A stretch of 64,000 nucleotides of DNA from Lichenicola cladoniae (GCF_013201075.1 NZ_CP053708.1:1429501-1493500), one strand, 5' to 3'; shown: positions 9,491 to 21,118, numbered from the stretch's first letter. A program made the numbers and translations. Notes: generated from the sequence alone by a model not told the origin.

Positions 9491-9751
9491 ATGGCCGAGA
9501 TCGAGATCTACACCCAGTATGGCTGCCCCTATTGCACGCGGGCCGTGGCATTGCTGACCAGCAAGGGCGCCGCGTTCCAGGAGATCAAGGCGCCGAACGG
9601 CTCGCCCGAGCGGGCAACATCGGTACAGCGCTCCGGCGGCCGCACCAGCGTGCCGCAGATATTCATCGACGGACGCCATATCGGCGGGTGCGACGACCTG
9701 ATGGCGCTGAACGCGAAAGGTCAGCTCGACCCGTTGCTGCAGGCCGCCTGA
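9491..9751 (+). CDS. grxC: Glutaredoxin 3 (GrxC)
   Basis: 86-aa glutaredoxin with the CPYC redox site (residues about 12-15, IYTQYGCPYCTRA), the TSVPQIFIDG cis-Pro loop and the GGCDDL glutathione-binding motif. It reduces disulfides and glutathionylated proteins with GSH. The start MAEIEIYTQ fits family length; an in-frame ATG 9 bp upstream is possible. It is co-oriented with the DUF1178 gene (19 bp gap), an arrangement known from related genomes. Confidence 0.92.
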   Translation: MAEIEIYTQYGCPYCTRAVALLTSKGAAFQEIKAPNGSPERATSVQRSGGRTSVPQIFIDGRHIGGCDDLMALNAKGQLDPLLQAA

Positions 9752-9770
9752 TCGATAACCGGACCGCGCG

Positions 9771-10262
9771 ATGATTCATTACCAGCTTCGTTGCCGGACC
9801 GGACACGAGTTCGAGGGATGGTTCCGCGACAGCGTATCGTTCGAGCTGCAGTCGGAGACCGGGCTCCTGACCTGCCCGAACTGCGGCACGACCGCGGTCT
9901 CTCGTGGCCTGATGGCGCCTGCCGTGCGGACCAGGCGAGCGTCCGAGCCTGCCCCTCCGGCGTCCGGTGGCATTCCGGCCCAGGCGGTCGTGCCGTCGCT
10001 TCAGGTGCAACAACCGCAGGCCGGGAGCGAGGCCGCGTTGCCCGACGAGATGCGCGCGATGCTGCAGCGGATCCGGGTCCAGGTGGAACGCGATTGCGAC
10101 AATGTCGGCGACGCGTTCGCGGCCGAGGCCCTGCGCATGCATCGGGGCGAGGCGTCGGTGCGGGGGATCTACGGCAATGCCAACGAGGATGACCGCGAGG
10201 CCTTGGCCGACGAGGGCATCCAGGTCATGCAGATCCCATGGCTGAAGCCCGCCGAAGGCTGA
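9771..10262 (+). CDS. DUF1178 family protein
   Basis: 163 aa. It begins MIHYQLRCRTGHEFEGWF, with a CPNCG zinc-ribbon pair near residue 36, a variable linker, and a conserved C-terminal half (YGNANEDDREALADEGI). This is the DUF1178 family of Alpha- and Betaproteobacteria, of unknown function. It overlaps no neighbour but lies 2 bp before the DUF2147 gene. Confidence 0.88.
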   Translation: MIHYQLRCRTGHEFEGWFRDSVSFELQSETGLLTCPNCGTTAVSRGLMAPAVRTRRASEPAPPASGGIPAQAVVPSLQVQQPQAGSEAALPDEMRAMLQRIRVQVERDCDNVGDAFAAEALRMHRGEASVRGIYGNANEDDREALADEGIQVMQIPWLKPAEG

Positions 10263-10264
10263 GC

Positions 10265-10720
10265 ATGCAGCCGTGGCTGGTGTCGTGCCTGGCCGGACTG
10301 GTGATCGGTGTAGCGGTCGTTCCGGCTCATGCGGAACCACCCTTGCCGGCATCCGCCGTGCTCGGGCGATGGCTGACCAGCGACGGGGATGGCGTATTCC
10401 AGCTGGAGCGTTGCGGCCCGGCGCTCTGCGGCTGGCTGGTCGGCATGCGCTATACCGGAACGATGCCGCTGGACGTCTGGAAGCGCCCGCAATGCGGCAT
10501 GTCGCTGCTGAGCGGCTTCGAGCCCGGCGACGAACCGGGTCGCTGGAACGGCAGGATTCTCGATCCGGATAACGGCCGCACCTACCAGGCGGAGATATGG
10601 TCGCCGGCGCCGGACGTACTCAAGCTGCGGGGCTACCTGCTGATGCCGATGTTCGGCGAAACCCAGGTCTGGAGCCGGTATCGCGGAACGATCGGTCCCG
10701 CCTGCAAGCTGCCCGGTTGA
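10265..10720 (+). CDS. DUF2147 domain periplasmic protein
   Basis: 151 aa with an N-terminal signal peptide (hydrophobic stretch ending VPAHA, cleavage near residue 24). The DUF2147 core follows: VLGRWLTSDGDGVFQLERCG, CGWLVGM and the C-terminal YLLMPMFGETQVWSR. Family members are small exported proteins of unknown role. It starts 2 bp after the DUF1178 stop, so co-translation is likely, and converges on ubiG. Confidence 0.85.
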   Translation: MQPWLVSCLAGLVIGVAVVPAHAEPPLPASAVLGRWLTSDGDGVFQLERCGPALCGWLVGMRYTGTMPLDVWKRPQCGMSLLSGFEPGDEPGRWNGRILDPDNGRTYQAEIWSPAPDVLKLRGYLLMPMFGETQVWSRYRGTIGPACKLPG

Positions 10721-10724
10721 GCGG

Positions 10725-11486
10725 TCAGCCGTTGGTCAGCGCCACGATGTAGTTGACGCCAAGGCGTCGGCTCTCCCGCCAGCTCCTGGGGGGCGCCGGC
10801 ACCATTCCGGCGACATCCACCACACGCAGGCCGGCGGATGCCGCGAAACGCCCGAGTTCGGCGGGGGTGATGAACCGGTTCCAGTCGTGCGTGCCTGCCG
10901 GAAGCAGCTTCAAGACGTATTCGGCGCCGATCTTGGCCATGGCCAGCGACTGCCAGGTCCGGTTCAGGGTCGAGAGCACGACGATGCCGCGTGGCTGGAG
11001 CAGCCCGGCCAGCAGGCCGAGGAAGGCGGCGGGATCGGTGACATGCTCGATCACCTCGAGTGCGGTGATCGCATCGAAGCGCTGGCCTTCGGCCAGGAGC
11101 GCCTCGGCGCTGGAGGTACGGTAGGCGAGGGCGCCGGTCACCGGATGCAGGACCGCATGGGCATGCGCCGCCTCGATCGCCTCGGCCGAGGCATCCACGC
11201 CGAGCACGTCGTAGCCGAGATCGGCCAGTGCCTCGCTGGCCAGCCCGGCGCCGCAGCCGATATCGAGCAGCCGGACCGCCCGGTCCGGATGCAGGGTCTG
11301 CAGCGGTGCCAGGTGGCGGTCGGCCCAGGCCACGCGCAGCGGGTTCATCTCGTGCAACGGCCGCATCGGCCCGCGTGGGTCCCACCACCGGGCGGCGAGG
11401 CGGCCGAACCGGGCGATCTCCTCCGGTGATACCGAGGCCGAAACCCGGGCACCGTCTTGATCGGGCATCGAACTGTCTGCTTGCAT
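10725..11486 (-). CDS. ubiG: Ubiquinone biosynthesis O-methyltransferase UbiG
   Basis: 253-aa class I methyltransferase carrying both O-methylations of the ubiquinone ring. Key features: FGRLAARWWDPRGPMRPLHE near the N-terminus, SAM motif LLDIGCGAGLASE, ITALEVIEHV, and THDWNRFITPAEL, the UbiG membrane-binding and substrate region. Divergent from lysC across about 120 bp. The pairing ubiG/lysC is a common alphaproteobacterial gene order. Confidence 0.95.
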   Translation of the reverse strand: MQADSSMPDQDGARVSASVSPEEIARFGRLAARWWDPRGPMRPLHEMNPLRVAWADRHLAPLQTLHPDRAVRLLDIGCGAGLASEALADLGYDVLGVDASAEAIEAAHAHAVLHPVTGALAYRTSSAEALLAEGQRFDAITALEVIEHVTDPAAFLGLLAGLLQPRGIVVLSTLNRTWQSLAMAKIGAEYVLKLLPAGTHDWNRFITPAELGRFAASAGLRVVDVAGMVPAPPRSWRESRRLGVNYIVALTNG

Positions 11487-11608
11487 GTTGCTGCCTCCGT
11501 CCCAGGAAGCTATGTGAGCCGCCTGCCTTGCGCCGGCAATGCCGACGCGTTCCCTGCCGGGCCCCGCTCTCGAACCCGTACTCTCGCGTCCCTGGAGATC
11601 CTCCGTTC

Positions 11609-12862
11609 ATGGCCCGCATCGTGATGAAGTTCGGCGGCACGTCGGTGGCCGATCTCGACCGCATCCGGTCCGTGGCAGCGCGGGTCAAGCGTCAGGTCGA
11701 CCTGGGTGACGAAGTGGCGGTCGTGGTGTCGGCGATGTCGGGCGTCACCAACCAGCTCGTCGGCTACTGCCAGTCGCTGTCGCCGCTGCACGATGCGCGC
11801 GAATACGATGCCGTGGTGGCGACCGGCGAGCAGGTGACCAGCGGGCTGCTGGCGATCGCCCTGCAGGCTATCGGTGTTGAGGCCCGCTCCTGGCACGGCT
11901 GGCAGGTGGCGTTCCGGACGGATGGCGCGCATGGCAAGGCCCGGATCGAGGCGATCGAGGCCGGGCAGCTGATCGCCAGGATGCAGGCCGGCCAGGTGTC
12001 GGTGGTGGCGGGGTTCCAGGGTATCGGCCCGGACAACCGCATCACCACGCTTGGCCGCGGCGGCTCGGACACGTCGGCGGTGGCGCTGGCCGCGGCCTTG
12101 AAGGCCGATCGTTGCGACATCTATACCGATGTCGACGGCGTCTATACGACCGACCCCCGGATCGTGCCCAGGGCGAGACGGCTGGACAAGATCGCCTACG
12201 AGGAAATGCTGGAACTGGCGTCGGTCGGTGCCAAGGTATTGCAGACCCGCTCGGTCGAGCTGGCGATGAAGGAGCGGGTGCGGATCCAGGTGCTGTCGAG
12301 CTTCGTCGATGGTCCGGCGCCCTACGAGGACGGAACGGACAGCCTGCTCCCCGGCACGCTGGTGGTTGACGAGGACGAGATCGTGGAAAAGGAAATTGTC
12401 GCCGGGATCGCCTACTCGCGCGACGAGGCGAAAATCACCGTGCGCAAGGTGCCGGACCGGCCCGGAGTTGCGGCGGCGGTGTTCTGGCCGCTGTCCGAGG
12501 CGCACGTGAACGTCGACATGATCGTCCAGAGCACCGGCTCCGACGGCACCACCGACATGACCTTCACCGTCGGCAAGTCGGACCTGGCGCTGGCGATCCG
12601 GGTGCTGGAAGCGGCGCACGGCGACATCCAGTACGGCGAGATGCTGACCGATGCGGACGTGGCCAAGATCAGCGTGGTCGGTGTCGGCATGCGCAGCCAT
12701 GCCGGGGTGGCGAGCACCATGTTCCGTACCCTTTCGGATCGCTCGATCAATATCCAGGTTATCTCCACCAGCGAGATCAAGGTCAGCGTGCTGATCGGCG
12801 CCGACTACACCGAACTCGCGGTTCGTGCCCTGCATAGTGCCTATGGCCTGGATGTCTCCTGA
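11609..12862 (+). CDS. lysC: Aspartate kinase
   Basis: 417 aa. Catalytic kinase domain with KFGGTSV at residues 7-13, VVSAMSG, TTLGRGGSDTSAVALA and the DVDGVYTTDPR segment, then two ACT domains (about 270-417) that usually bind lysine/threonine for feedback control. Phosphorylates aspartate, the first step to Lys, Thr, Met and diaminopimelate. Start ATG is preceded by GGAG. Confidence 0.96.
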   Translation: MARIVMKFGGTSVADLDRIRSVAARVKRQVDLGDEVAVVVSAMSGVTNQLVGYCQSLSPLHDAREYDAVVATGEQVTSGLLAIALQAIGVEARSWHGWQVAFRTDGAHGKARIEAIEAGQLIARMQAGQVSVVAGFQGIGPDNRITTLGRGGSDTSAVALAAALKADRCDIYTDVDGVYTTDPRIVPRARRLDKIAYEEMLELASVGAKVLQTRSVELAMKERVRIQVLSSFVDGPAPYEDGTDSLLPGTLVVDEDEIVEKEIVAGIAYSRDEAKITVRKVPDRPGVAAAVFWPLSEAHVNVDMIVQSTGSDGTTDMTFTVGKSDLALAIRVLEAAHGDIQYGEMLTDADVAKISVVGVGMRSHAGVASTMFRTLSDRSINIQVISTSEIKVSVLIGADYTELAVRALHSAYGLDVS

Positions 12863-12863
12863 C

Positions 12864-13958
12864 ATGAATATCACCGACCCCGCCTACGTTGCCGCACGCG
12901 CCGAACTCGACCTCCTCTGGGCGCGGGGCACCGCGTTCCTCGGCAGCCGGGTGGCGATCCTCGGCGGCGCGATGAGCTGGGTCAGCGAGCGGAACCTGGT
13001 CTCGGCCATCTCCAATGCCGGCGGGTTCGGGGTGATCGCCTGCGGTGCGATGGGCCCGGCGCTGCTCGAGGCCGAGATCGCCGCCACCAAGGCACTCACC
13101 GACAAGCCGTTCGGCGTCAACCTGATCACCATGCATCCAAAGCTCGACGACCTGATCAAGGTCTGCGTCGCGGCAGGGGTGACCCACGTGGTCCTGGCCG
13201 GCGGCGTGCCGTCCGGCTCGGCGATGCGGGCGCTCAAGGATGGCGGCGCCAAGGTGATCGGCTTCGCGCCGGCGCTGGTGCTCGGCAAGCGGCTGATGAA
13301 GCTGGGCGCCGACGCGCTGGTGATCGAGGGCTCCGAGGCGGGCGGCCATATCGGGCCGGTCTCGCTGACCGTGCTGGCGCAGGAAGTGCTGCCGCATCTG
13401 CGCGACCTGCCGATCTTCGTAGCCGGTGGGCTCGGCCGTGGCGATGCGATCCTCGGGCTACTGGAAATGGGCGCCGCCGGAGCGCAGCTCGGCACCCGCT
13501 TCGCGGCATCCACCGAAAGCGTCGCGCATGCCCGGTTCAAACAGGCGTTCGTCCGCGCATCCGCCCGCGATGCGCTGCCGTCGGTGCAGCTCGACGAGCG
13601 TTTCCCGGTGATCCCGGTGCGCGGCCTGGTCAATGACGGCACCAAGCGGTTCCTGGTGCATCAGGCGGAGACGCTCCGCCGGTTCCAGAGCGGCGAGCTG
13701 ACCAAGGAAGCGGCACAGCTCGATATCGAGCATTTCTGGGCCGGATCGCTCCGCCGCGCGGTGGTGGATGGCGATATTGAGGGCGGGTCGGTGATGGCGG
13801 GCCAGTCGGTCGGCATGGTGACGTCGATCCAGCCGATTGCCGAGATCCTCGAGGAGCTGGTCGGGCAGGCGGTGCAGGCCCTGATGCGGCGCCAGCCGCA
13901 GGGTGCGGGAACGGGTTTGCCGCAGCGGGTCGACGCAGCGTCTCCGCAGGCGGCTTGA
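12864..13958 (+). CDS. Nitronate monooxygenase / FabK-like flavoprotein
   Basis: 364-aa TIM-barrel flavoprotein of the NMO/2-nitropropane dioxygenase family. Features: GGAMSWVSERNLVSAISNAGGFGVI, then VLAGGVPSG, ALVIEGSEAGGHIG, PIFVAGGLGRGDAI and GAQLGTRFAAS, the usual FMN-phosphate loops. FabK enoyl-ACP reductases share the fold, so substrate is open. The start is one base after the lysC stop; an upstream in-frame ATG (12852) lies inside lysC. Confidence 0.85.
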   Translation: MNITDPAYVAARAELDLLWARGTAFLGSRVAILGGAMSWVSERNLVSAISNAGGFGVIACGAMGPALLEAEIAATKALTDKPFGVNLITMHPKLDDLIKVCVAAGVTHVVLAGGVPSGSAMRALKDGGAKVIGFAPALVLGKRLMKLGADALVIEGSEAGGHIGPVSLTVLAQEVLPHLRDLPIFVAGGLGRGDAILGLLEMGAAGAQLGTRFAASTESVAHARFKQAFVRASARDALPSVQLDERFPVIPVRGLVNDGTKRFLVHQAETLRRFQSGELTKEAAQLDIEHFWAGSLRRAVVDGDIEGGSVMAGQSVGMVTSIQPIAEILEELVGQAVQALMRRQPQGAGTGLPQRVDAASPQAA

Positions 13959-14037
13959 ACGGTCATGCGAAGGCCGCGCGTTTGAACAGGACCGGCACCG
14001 GATCCTGCTCTACTGTCCCGCCAACCGAGGCGGGACG

Positions 14038-15111
14038 ATGACCACGATAGAACAGGCCGATCAGTCCCGACCCGGCATCGTCGATACCAGCAAGTTGCCT
14101 GTCGGGGCTGCCCTCAGGATGAAGCGCGAGCAGCTCGGCTGGATGCTGCCTGACGTCGCCGCCTGGCTTCGGATCAAGCTGTCGTATCTCGAGGCGCTGG
14201 AGAGCGGACAGGTCGGGAAGCTGCCCGGGAACACCTACGCGCTCGGCTTCCTGCGCGCCTATGCCGGCATGCTCGGCCTAGATGCCGAGGATATCTCCCG
14301 GCGGTTCCGGCACGAGACGAAGGACATCAACCGCAAGCCCGAGCTGGCCTTTCCCGCGCCGGTGCCGGAGCGGGGCGTTCCCGCCGGGGCGGTGCTGTTG
14401 CTGGGCGCGGTGCTGATCGCCGGCGCCTACGTCGCCTGGTACGAGTTCACCGGGCACGAGCAGGTCCAGCCGCACGACGTGCCGCCGGTGCCGACGGCGA
14501 TGCTGCCCGGTGCCCCATCCAAGGTGCCCGCCGCTTCGCCCCAGGTGGCTACGGTCATGCCCGGACCAAATCAGGTTCCGTCGCCGCTGCCGCCGTCCGC
14601 CGCAGACGACGCGCCCGCGACGCAACCGCCCGTTTCAGCCGAGGCGTCCAGGCCGGCCATGGCCGAGCCGGTCCCGGCAGCACCTCCCGCGGCCAAGACT
14701 GTGCCACTACCCGCGCCGGTTCCGGTTGCGCCGCCCGCGGCCGCACCGGCCGTCGCACCGCCGCCCGCCGCCGTGACGGTCCCGGCCGGGATCCCCGGCC
14801 AGATCACCCTGAAGGCGCTGGCGACAAGCTGGGTGCAGGTGCGCCAGGTGGGCGGCAAGGTGCTGTACGACCATGTGCTGCAGCCGGGCGAAAGCTGGGC
14901 GGTACCGGCCGACGCGGGCGCGGTCACGCTGACGACCGGCAATGCCGGCGGCCTGACGCTGATGGCCGACGGCACCACCACCCCCGTCCTCGGCCGCAAC
15001 GGCGCGGTCCGTCGCAACATCCCGCTCGACGCGTCCTCGATCCGGGATGGTTCGATCGCGACCGACTCCGTGGCACCCAAGGTGGCCAAGCCGGTTCCCG
15101 CGTCCAACTGA
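14038..15111 (+). CDS. RodZ-like helix-turn-helix membrane protein
   Basis: 357 aa. N-terminal HTH_25-type domain (about 20-95; LRMKREQLGWMLPDVAAWL, SYLEALESG, YALGFLRAYA), one transmembrane segment (about 120-140), a long Ala/Pro-rich periplasmic linker (about 150-255), and a C-terminal DUF4115 domain (TLKALATSWVQVR, LQPGESWAVP). This architecture is that of RodZ, a cell-shape protein that binds MreB. It precedes ispG, the usual neighbour of rodZ in Proteobacteria. Confidence 0.85.
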   Translation: MTTIEQADQSRPGIVDTSKLPVGAALRMKREQLGWMLPDVAAWLRIKLSYLEALESGQVGKLPGNTYALGFLRAYAGMLGLDAEDISRRFRHETKDINRKPELAFPAPVPERGVPAGAVLLLGAVLIAGAYVAWYEFTGHEQVQPHDVPPVPTAMLPGAPSKVPAASPQVATVMPGPNQVPSPLPPSAADDAPATQPPVSAEASRPAMAEPVPAAPPAAKTVPLPAPVPVAPPAAAPAVAPPPAAVTVPAGIPGQITLKALATSWVQVRQVGGKVLYDHVLQPGESWAVPADAGAVTLTTGNAGGLTLMADGTTTPVLGRNGAVRRNIPLDASSIRDGSIATDSVAPKVAKPVPASN

Positions 15112-15333
15112 GCCCGACCTTCGGTGTGCTTGCAGGTGCACCGGTGGAACGCCATGTCGTTCATGTCACGGCAGCGGCACTGGCTCTGGTCAATCAGGCC
15201 CGATCCTGGCAGGAAGCGGGCTCGCGCATGGTGCCTTGTCGCCGACGCCGTGCAGCGAAGGCCCAGCGGCAGACGCCACACCGACGCCTGGACCTCGCTT
15301 GGATGGCCCGGGCGCGTCAGGGGAGCAGATCAC

Positions 15334-16497
15334 ATGAGCTACCGTCCGTATCAGCAGATCGAACGCCGCAAGTCGCGCCAGATCCATGTCGGGCGCGTGC
15401 CGGTCGGGGGCGATGCGCCGATCACCGTGCAGACCATGACCAACACGCTCACCACCGACGCACAGGCGACGATCGCGCAGATCCGCCTGTCCGAGATCGC
15501 CGGCGTCGACATCGTCAGGGTGTCCTGCCCGGACGAGGAGAGCACCGCGGCCCTGGCCGAGATCGTTCGCGAAGTGAACGTCCCGATCGTGGCCGACATC
15601 CATTTCCATTATAAGCGCGCGATCGAGGCCGCCCGTGCGGGTGCCGCCTGCCTGCGCATCAATCCCGGCAATATCGGCTCGCCCGAGCGGGTCCGCGAAG
15701 TGGTGAATGCCGCCCGCGAGCATGGCTGCTCGATCCGCATCGGCGTGAATGCCGGCTCGCTGGAGCGGCACCTGCTGGAGAAGTACGGCGAGCCGAACCC
15801 CGAGGCGCTGGTCGAGAGCGCGCTCGAGCACGCCAAGATCCTGCAGGATCTCGATTTCCACGAGTTCAAGATCAGCGTGAAGGCGTCCGACGTGTTCATG
15901 GCGGTCGCCGCCTACCAGCAGCTCGCCGACGTGTGCGACCATCCGCTGCATATCGGCATCACCGAAGCCGGCGGAAAGCGCGCCGGCACCGTGAAGAGCT
16001 CGATCGGCCTCGGCAACCTGCTCTGGGCCGGGATCGGTGACACCATGCGTGTCTCGCTGTCGGCCGAGCCCGCCGAGGAGGTCCATGTCGGCTGGGACAT
16101 CCTGAAGTCGCTGGGCATCCGCCATCGCGGCGTGAAGATCATTTCCTGCCCGTCCTGTGCCCGCCAGGGCTTCAACGTCATCCAGACGGTGGCCACTCTC
16201 GAGGAGCGGCTCGCGCATATCGAGACGCCGATCACCCTGTCGATCATCGGCTGCGTGGTGAACGGGCCCGGCGAGGCGCTGATGACCGATATCGGCGTGA
16301 CCGGCGGCGGCTCCGGCCGTCACATGGTCTATGCGTCCGGCAAGCAGGACCACACCATGCCCGCCGAGGCGATGGTCGAGCACATCGTCGAGCTGGTGAC
16401 CGAGAAGGCCGCGATATTCCAGGCCGAGATCGATGCCAAGAAGGCCCTCGATGCCGCGGCGGCCTCGCGCGTCTCGGCGGTCCTGGCCGCGGAATAG
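15334..16497 (+). CDS. ispG: 4-hydroxy-3-methylbut-2-enyl diphosphate synthase
   Basis: 387-aa [4Fe-4S] enzyme of the MEP isoprenoid pathway, converting MEcPP to HMBPP. N-terminal TIM barrel ([31 protein letters not shown]) and C-terminal cluster domain with [10 protein letters not shown] and the [12 protein letters not shown] motif. Start ATG follows GGGAGC. The 222-bp gap before it holds no clear gene. Confidence 0.96.
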   Translation: MSYRPYQQIERRKSRQIHVGRVPVGGDAPITVQTMTNTLTTDAQATIAQIRLSEIAGVDIVRVSCPDEESTAALAEIVREVNVPIVADIHFHYKRAIEAARAGAACLRINPGNIGSPERVREVVNAAREHGCSIRIGVNAGSLERHLLEKYGEPNPEALVESALEHAKILQDLDFHEFKISVKASDVFMAVAAYQQLADVCDHPLHIGITEAGGKRAGTVKSSIGLGNLLWAGIGDTMRVSLSAEPAEEVHVGWDILKSLGIRHRGVKIISCPSCARQGFNVIQTVATLEERLAHIETPITLSIIGCVVNGPGEALMTDIGVTGGGSGRHMVYASGKQDHTMPAEAMVEHIVELVTEKAAIFQAEIDAKKALDAAAASRVSAVLAAE

Positions 16498-16510
16498 CAG
16501 AAAGCCGGTC

Positions 16511-17761
16511 ATGGACGCCCTGCAGCCGGTACGCGGCACCCGCGACCTCATCGGCGAGGATCAGCGCAGGCATGCGCACGTCGTCGACACTGCCCGCCGC
16601 ATTGCCGGACTGTATGGCTTCGACGAGTGGAGCATGCCGATCTTCGAGGATACGCGGGTGTTCTCGCGCAGCCTCGGCGAGACCTCCGACGTCGTGTCCA
16701 AGGAGATGTACAGCTTCACAGACCGGGGCGGCGACGGCATCACCCTGCGTCCCGAGGGTACTGCCGGGGTCTGCCGCGCGCTGGTCAGCAACGGGTTGAC
16801 CCAGTCGCTGCCGCAGAAGGTGTTCTATGCCGGCCCGATGTTCCGCTACGAGCGGCCGCAGAAGGGCCGCTACCGGCAGTTCCACCAGATCGGCGCGGAG
16901 CTGATCGGCCCCGGCGAGCCGCTGGCCGACGCGGAGGCGATCGCCCTCGGGCGCGACATCCTGGCGGCGCTGGGCATCGTCGACCAGACCGTGCTGGAGC
17001 TGAACACGCTCGGCGACGCCGAAAGCCGGGATTCGTGGCGCCAGGCACTGGTCGGGTATTTCACCGAGATGAGCGGGCAGCTTTCCGAGGACAGCCGCGC
17101 CCGCCTGGAGCGCAATCCACTGCGCATCCTGGACAGCAAGTCGCCGTCCGACCAGGCGCTGGTGGCCGATGCGCCGCTGATCGAGGCGTTCCTCACGCCG
17201 GCGGCCCGCACGTTCTGGGACGGGCTGCGGTCCGCGCTGGACGGGTTCGGGGTGGCCTACCGGGTCAACCCGCGCATCGTTCGCGGCCTTGACTATTACA
17301 GCCACACCGCCTTCGAGTTCGTGACCACCAACCTCGGCGCGCAGGGCACCGTGCTGGCCGGTGGGCGATACGACGGCCTGGTGGCCGACATGGGCGGCCC
17401 GCCGACACCGGCGATCGGCTGGGCAGCCGGGATCGAGCGGCTGTCGATGCTGCTGCCGGCCTCGCCGATAGCCGCGGTGCCGGTCGCGGTGGTGCCGGTG
17501 GGCGACGCGGCACTTCCGGCGGCGGTGGATGTGATGCAGGCGCTGCGACAGGCCGGCATCCGGACCGAGATGAGCTACCGCGGCAATGTCAAGCGCCGCA
17601 TGGAGCGCGCCAACCGGATCGGCGCCGGCTTCGCGGTGATCCTTGGCGAGGAGGAGGTGGCGCGCGGTGTCGCCCAGGTGAAGGATCTGGCCCAGGGCAC
17701 GCAGCAGGAGGTGGCGCTCGGCGCCGTCGCCGCGCACATCGCATCCGTCCGACCGGCATAA
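16511..17761 (+). CDS. hisS: Histidyl-tRNA synthetase
   Basis: 416-aa class II synthetase. N-terminal [11 protein letters not shown], motif 2 [18 protein letters not shown], histidine-A motif [13 protein letters not shown], motif 3 near [11 protein letters not shown], and a C-terminal anticodon-binding domain. Starts 13 bp after ispG and is followed by prfA after 9 bp, so ispG-hisS-prfA is probably one operon. Confidence 0.96.
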   Translation: MDALQPVRGTRDLIGEDQRRHAHVVDTARRIAGLYGFDEWSMPIFEDTRVFSRSLGETSDVVSKEMYSFTDRGGDGITLRPEGTAGVCRALVSNGLTQSLPQKVFYAGPMFRYERPQKGRYRQFHQIGAELIGPGEPLADAEAIALGRDILAALGIVDQTVLELNTLGDAESRDSWRQALVGYFTEMSGQLSEDSRARLERNPLRILDSKSPSDQALVADAPLIEAFLTPAARTFWDGLRSALDGFGVAYRVNPRIVRGLDYYSHTAFEFVTTNLGAQGTVLAGGRYDGLVADMGGPPTPAIGWAAGIERLSMLLPASPIAAVPVAVVPVGDAALPAAVDVMQALRQAGIRTEMSYRGNVKRRMERANRIGAGFAVILGEEEVARGVAQVKDLAQGTQQEVALGAVAAHIASVRPA

Positions 17762-17770
17762 GATCGCACC

Positions 17771-18826
<1,056 letters not shown>

Positions 18827-18839
18827 GACCAACCAGGCG

Positions 18840-19822
18840 TCACGCTTCGGCAGGGGCTTTCATCGCGCTTGATGCGCCGAGGCGCATCCGGAACCAGCGA
18901 TCGGCAGGCGACGACAGAAGCCGGTCGACCAGCCGGCCAAGGCACGGGTCAGGTAGATCTCGTGCAACGCTTTCCGTCAGGAGCAGCATGCTTCCGCTTC
19001 CGAGCATTCGATAGACAGCGTCCTCCCACAGGAAAAACCCGGCAAGGCAGGCCGTCGCGAGATATCCGGCTGCCATGGCAAGACGGCTATCGTCTCGACC
19101 CGGCATTTTCGAGACCAGCAATGCCTTGCAGACGCCCATCGAGATTGCGGAGATCCCGGGAAGATAGGCTTTCTCCCGCCAGATTTCGGAGCATGTGCGA
19201 TGACGTGCAGTAGAAGCGGCAACGAAAGTGCCAGTGCTGCAAACAGGATCGTCTGTAACATCCAGTATCGCCCAACCAGCAGGCATACCAGCGGGAAGCC
19301 GAGATGGAACACCTCCTCGACCGACAGCGACCACGTCACGTCCCATCCACCCGGCAGGGAGCCGGTGTGTCCTTCATACCAGTTCAGGTGGAATGCGAAT
19401 GCCGCCAGGATAGCGCGTGGCAATGACTGGTCGGCACGGGTGATCACGTAGTTGGACACCCCGCTTGGATCGAGCGATGCGAGAACCGCGACGAGCAGGA
19501 CAAGACACGGAAGAATCCGTGCCGCACGCCGGATATAGAAAATCCTCGGATCGAGACGAGCGAGGCTGGTCCAGCGCCTGATCGAGTTGGTTGCGATCAG
19601 GAAGCCGGAGACGACGAAGAAAACGAACACCGCTTCGTAGCCGTCCGAGCTTAGCCCGATCAGGAATCGCTTCGGCAGGATTGCCGACAGGCTGGTCTGC
19701 ATCACCGGGATCCTGAGGGACGTGTGATGGATGACGACCAGAACGATCGAGATCCCGCGGATGAGGTCGATCCCCACGTTCCTGCCGGCAGGATGGTCGG
19801 TTCCAGGCGGGCGAAACGACAT
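18840..19822 (-). pseudogene. Acyltransferase-3 family protein, frameshifted
   Basis: Membrane acyltransferase of the OafA/acyltransferase-3 type. The upstream part starts MSFRPPGTDHPAG and reads GIDLIRGISIVLVVIHHTS, VFVFFVVSGFLIA, FYIRRAARILP and WSLSVEEVFHLGFPL. Near 19183-19190 that frame loses similarity, while the next frame continues smoothly with IWREKAYLPGISAIS and further hydrophobic stretches to the stop at 18840. Adding one base there would restore a single protein of about 326 aa. It is either a true pseudogene or a sequencing error. It converges on prfA. Confidence 0.75.
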
Positions 19823-19969
19823 GAGTGGCCTTGGGGATCGGACGACAGGCGACAGTGATCACATCGACGGGCCCGCACGTCCAACGGTCATTGGACAATC
19901 GCCTCCGCGTCTGCAACCAGCATTACGCGGCCCTGGATCGGGCCGGTCGCTACCTGATCGGAGTTCGGC

Positions 19970-21118
19970 GTGATCACGCTTGCCGCCATTGCTGCCGGGT
20001 TCTGCCTGTTCACGACGATGGTGCATCTGGTGAGCCTGGCGGTCGTCAGCGTCAGGTGCCGCGAGCGGCCGGACCGGCTCGCCGCCTCCGCGGGTGCGCC
20101 TCCGGTGACGATCATCCGGCCGGTCTGCCGCATCGACAACTTCGAGCGCGAGACGCTGGCCTCCACCTTCGCGCTCGACTATCCGGACTACGAGATCGTC
20201 TTCTGCGTGGCACGCGCCGACGATCCGGTCGCCGCCATCGTCCACGAGCTCATGGCCGAACATCCCGGTGTCCCGGCGCGGCTGCTGGTCGGCGAGGACC
20301 GGCGCAGCTCGAACCCCAAGCTGAACAACGTGCTCAAGGGATGGGATGCCGCCCGCCATCGCTGGATCATCATGGCCGACAGCAACGTGCTGATGCCGCC
20401 CGACTACGTGCAGCGCCTGATGCGGCGCTGGCGGCGGGATACCGGGCTGGTCTGTTCGATGCCGATCGGCTCGCGGCCCGGCAATTTCTGGGCGTCGCTC
20501 GAATGCGCGTTCCTCAACACCTTCGAGGCGCGCTGGCAGTATGTCGGCGAGACCCTCGGGTTCGGCTTCGCCCAGGGCAAGAGCATGCTGTTCGAGCGCG
20601 GCGTGGTCGATCGCGCGGGCGGGTTGCTGAGGGCGCTCGGCAGCGAGGCGGCCGAGGATGCGGCGTTCACCAGGCTGATCCACGAAGCCGGCCTGCGCGT
20701 GCACCTGGTCGATACACCGTTCGAGCAGCCGCTCGGATGCCGGACGTTCGCCGAGGTCTGGGGCAGGCAGCGCCGGTGGGCGACGCTTCGGCGCACGACC
20801 TTCCCGCTCATGTTCGCGCCCGAGATCCTGACCGGCGCCTTGTTCCCGATCCTGGCCGGGATCTACGCGGCGCGAGCCGACGGCCATAGCGAGACGCTGG
20901 CGGTGGGCCTGCTCTGTGTCCTGTGGTTCGGTGCCGAGGCCCTGCTGGCGCGGTCGGCGGGGTGGCATTTCCCGGCGCGGATGCTGCTCGCCTGCGTCGT
21001 GAGGGATGCGCTCGTGCCGGCACTCTGGGTCGAGGGCTGGCTACGCCATGAGTTCAACTGGCGCGGCAACGAGATGGATAGCCGCCGGCCGCACGGCGAT
21101 GAGGTCGATGCCGGCTGA
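19970..21118 (+). CDS. GT21 glycosyltransferase (ceramide glucosyltransferase/HpnI-like)
   Basis: 382-aa GT-A enzyme with an N-terminal membrane segment and a C-terminal membrane pair. GT21 signature elements are visible: RPVCRIDNFE, the D1 region, IIMADSNVLMPPDY (D2), EAAEDAAF (D3) and GRQRRWATLRR, the (Q/R)xxRW motif. Family members glucosylate ceramide or, as HpnI, transfer GlcNAc to bacteriohopanetetrol. Which lipid is used here is unknown. Confidence 0.8.
   Translation: MITLAAIAAGFCLFTTMVHLVSLAVVSVRCRERPDRLAASAGAPPVTIIRPVCRIDNFERETLASTFALDYPDYEIVFCVARADDPVAAIVHELMAEHPGVPARLLVGEDRRSSNPKLNNVLKGWDAARHRWIIMADSNVLMPPDYVQRLMRRWRRDTGLVCSMPIGSRPGNFWASLECAFLNTFEARWQYVGETLGFGFAQGKSMLFERGVVDRAGGLLRALGSEAAEDAAFTRLIHEAGLRVHLVDTPFEQPLGCRTFAEVWGRQRRWATLRRTTFPLMFAPEILTGALFPILAGIYAARADGHSETLAVGLLCVLWFGAEALLARSAGWHFPARMLLACVVRDALVPALWVEGWLRHEFNWRGNEMDSRRPHGDEVDAG

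Noticed and set aside
15190-16551. 453-codon minus-strand open frame opposite ispG
   Set aside because: IspG motifs on the plus strand are complete; this is a shadow.
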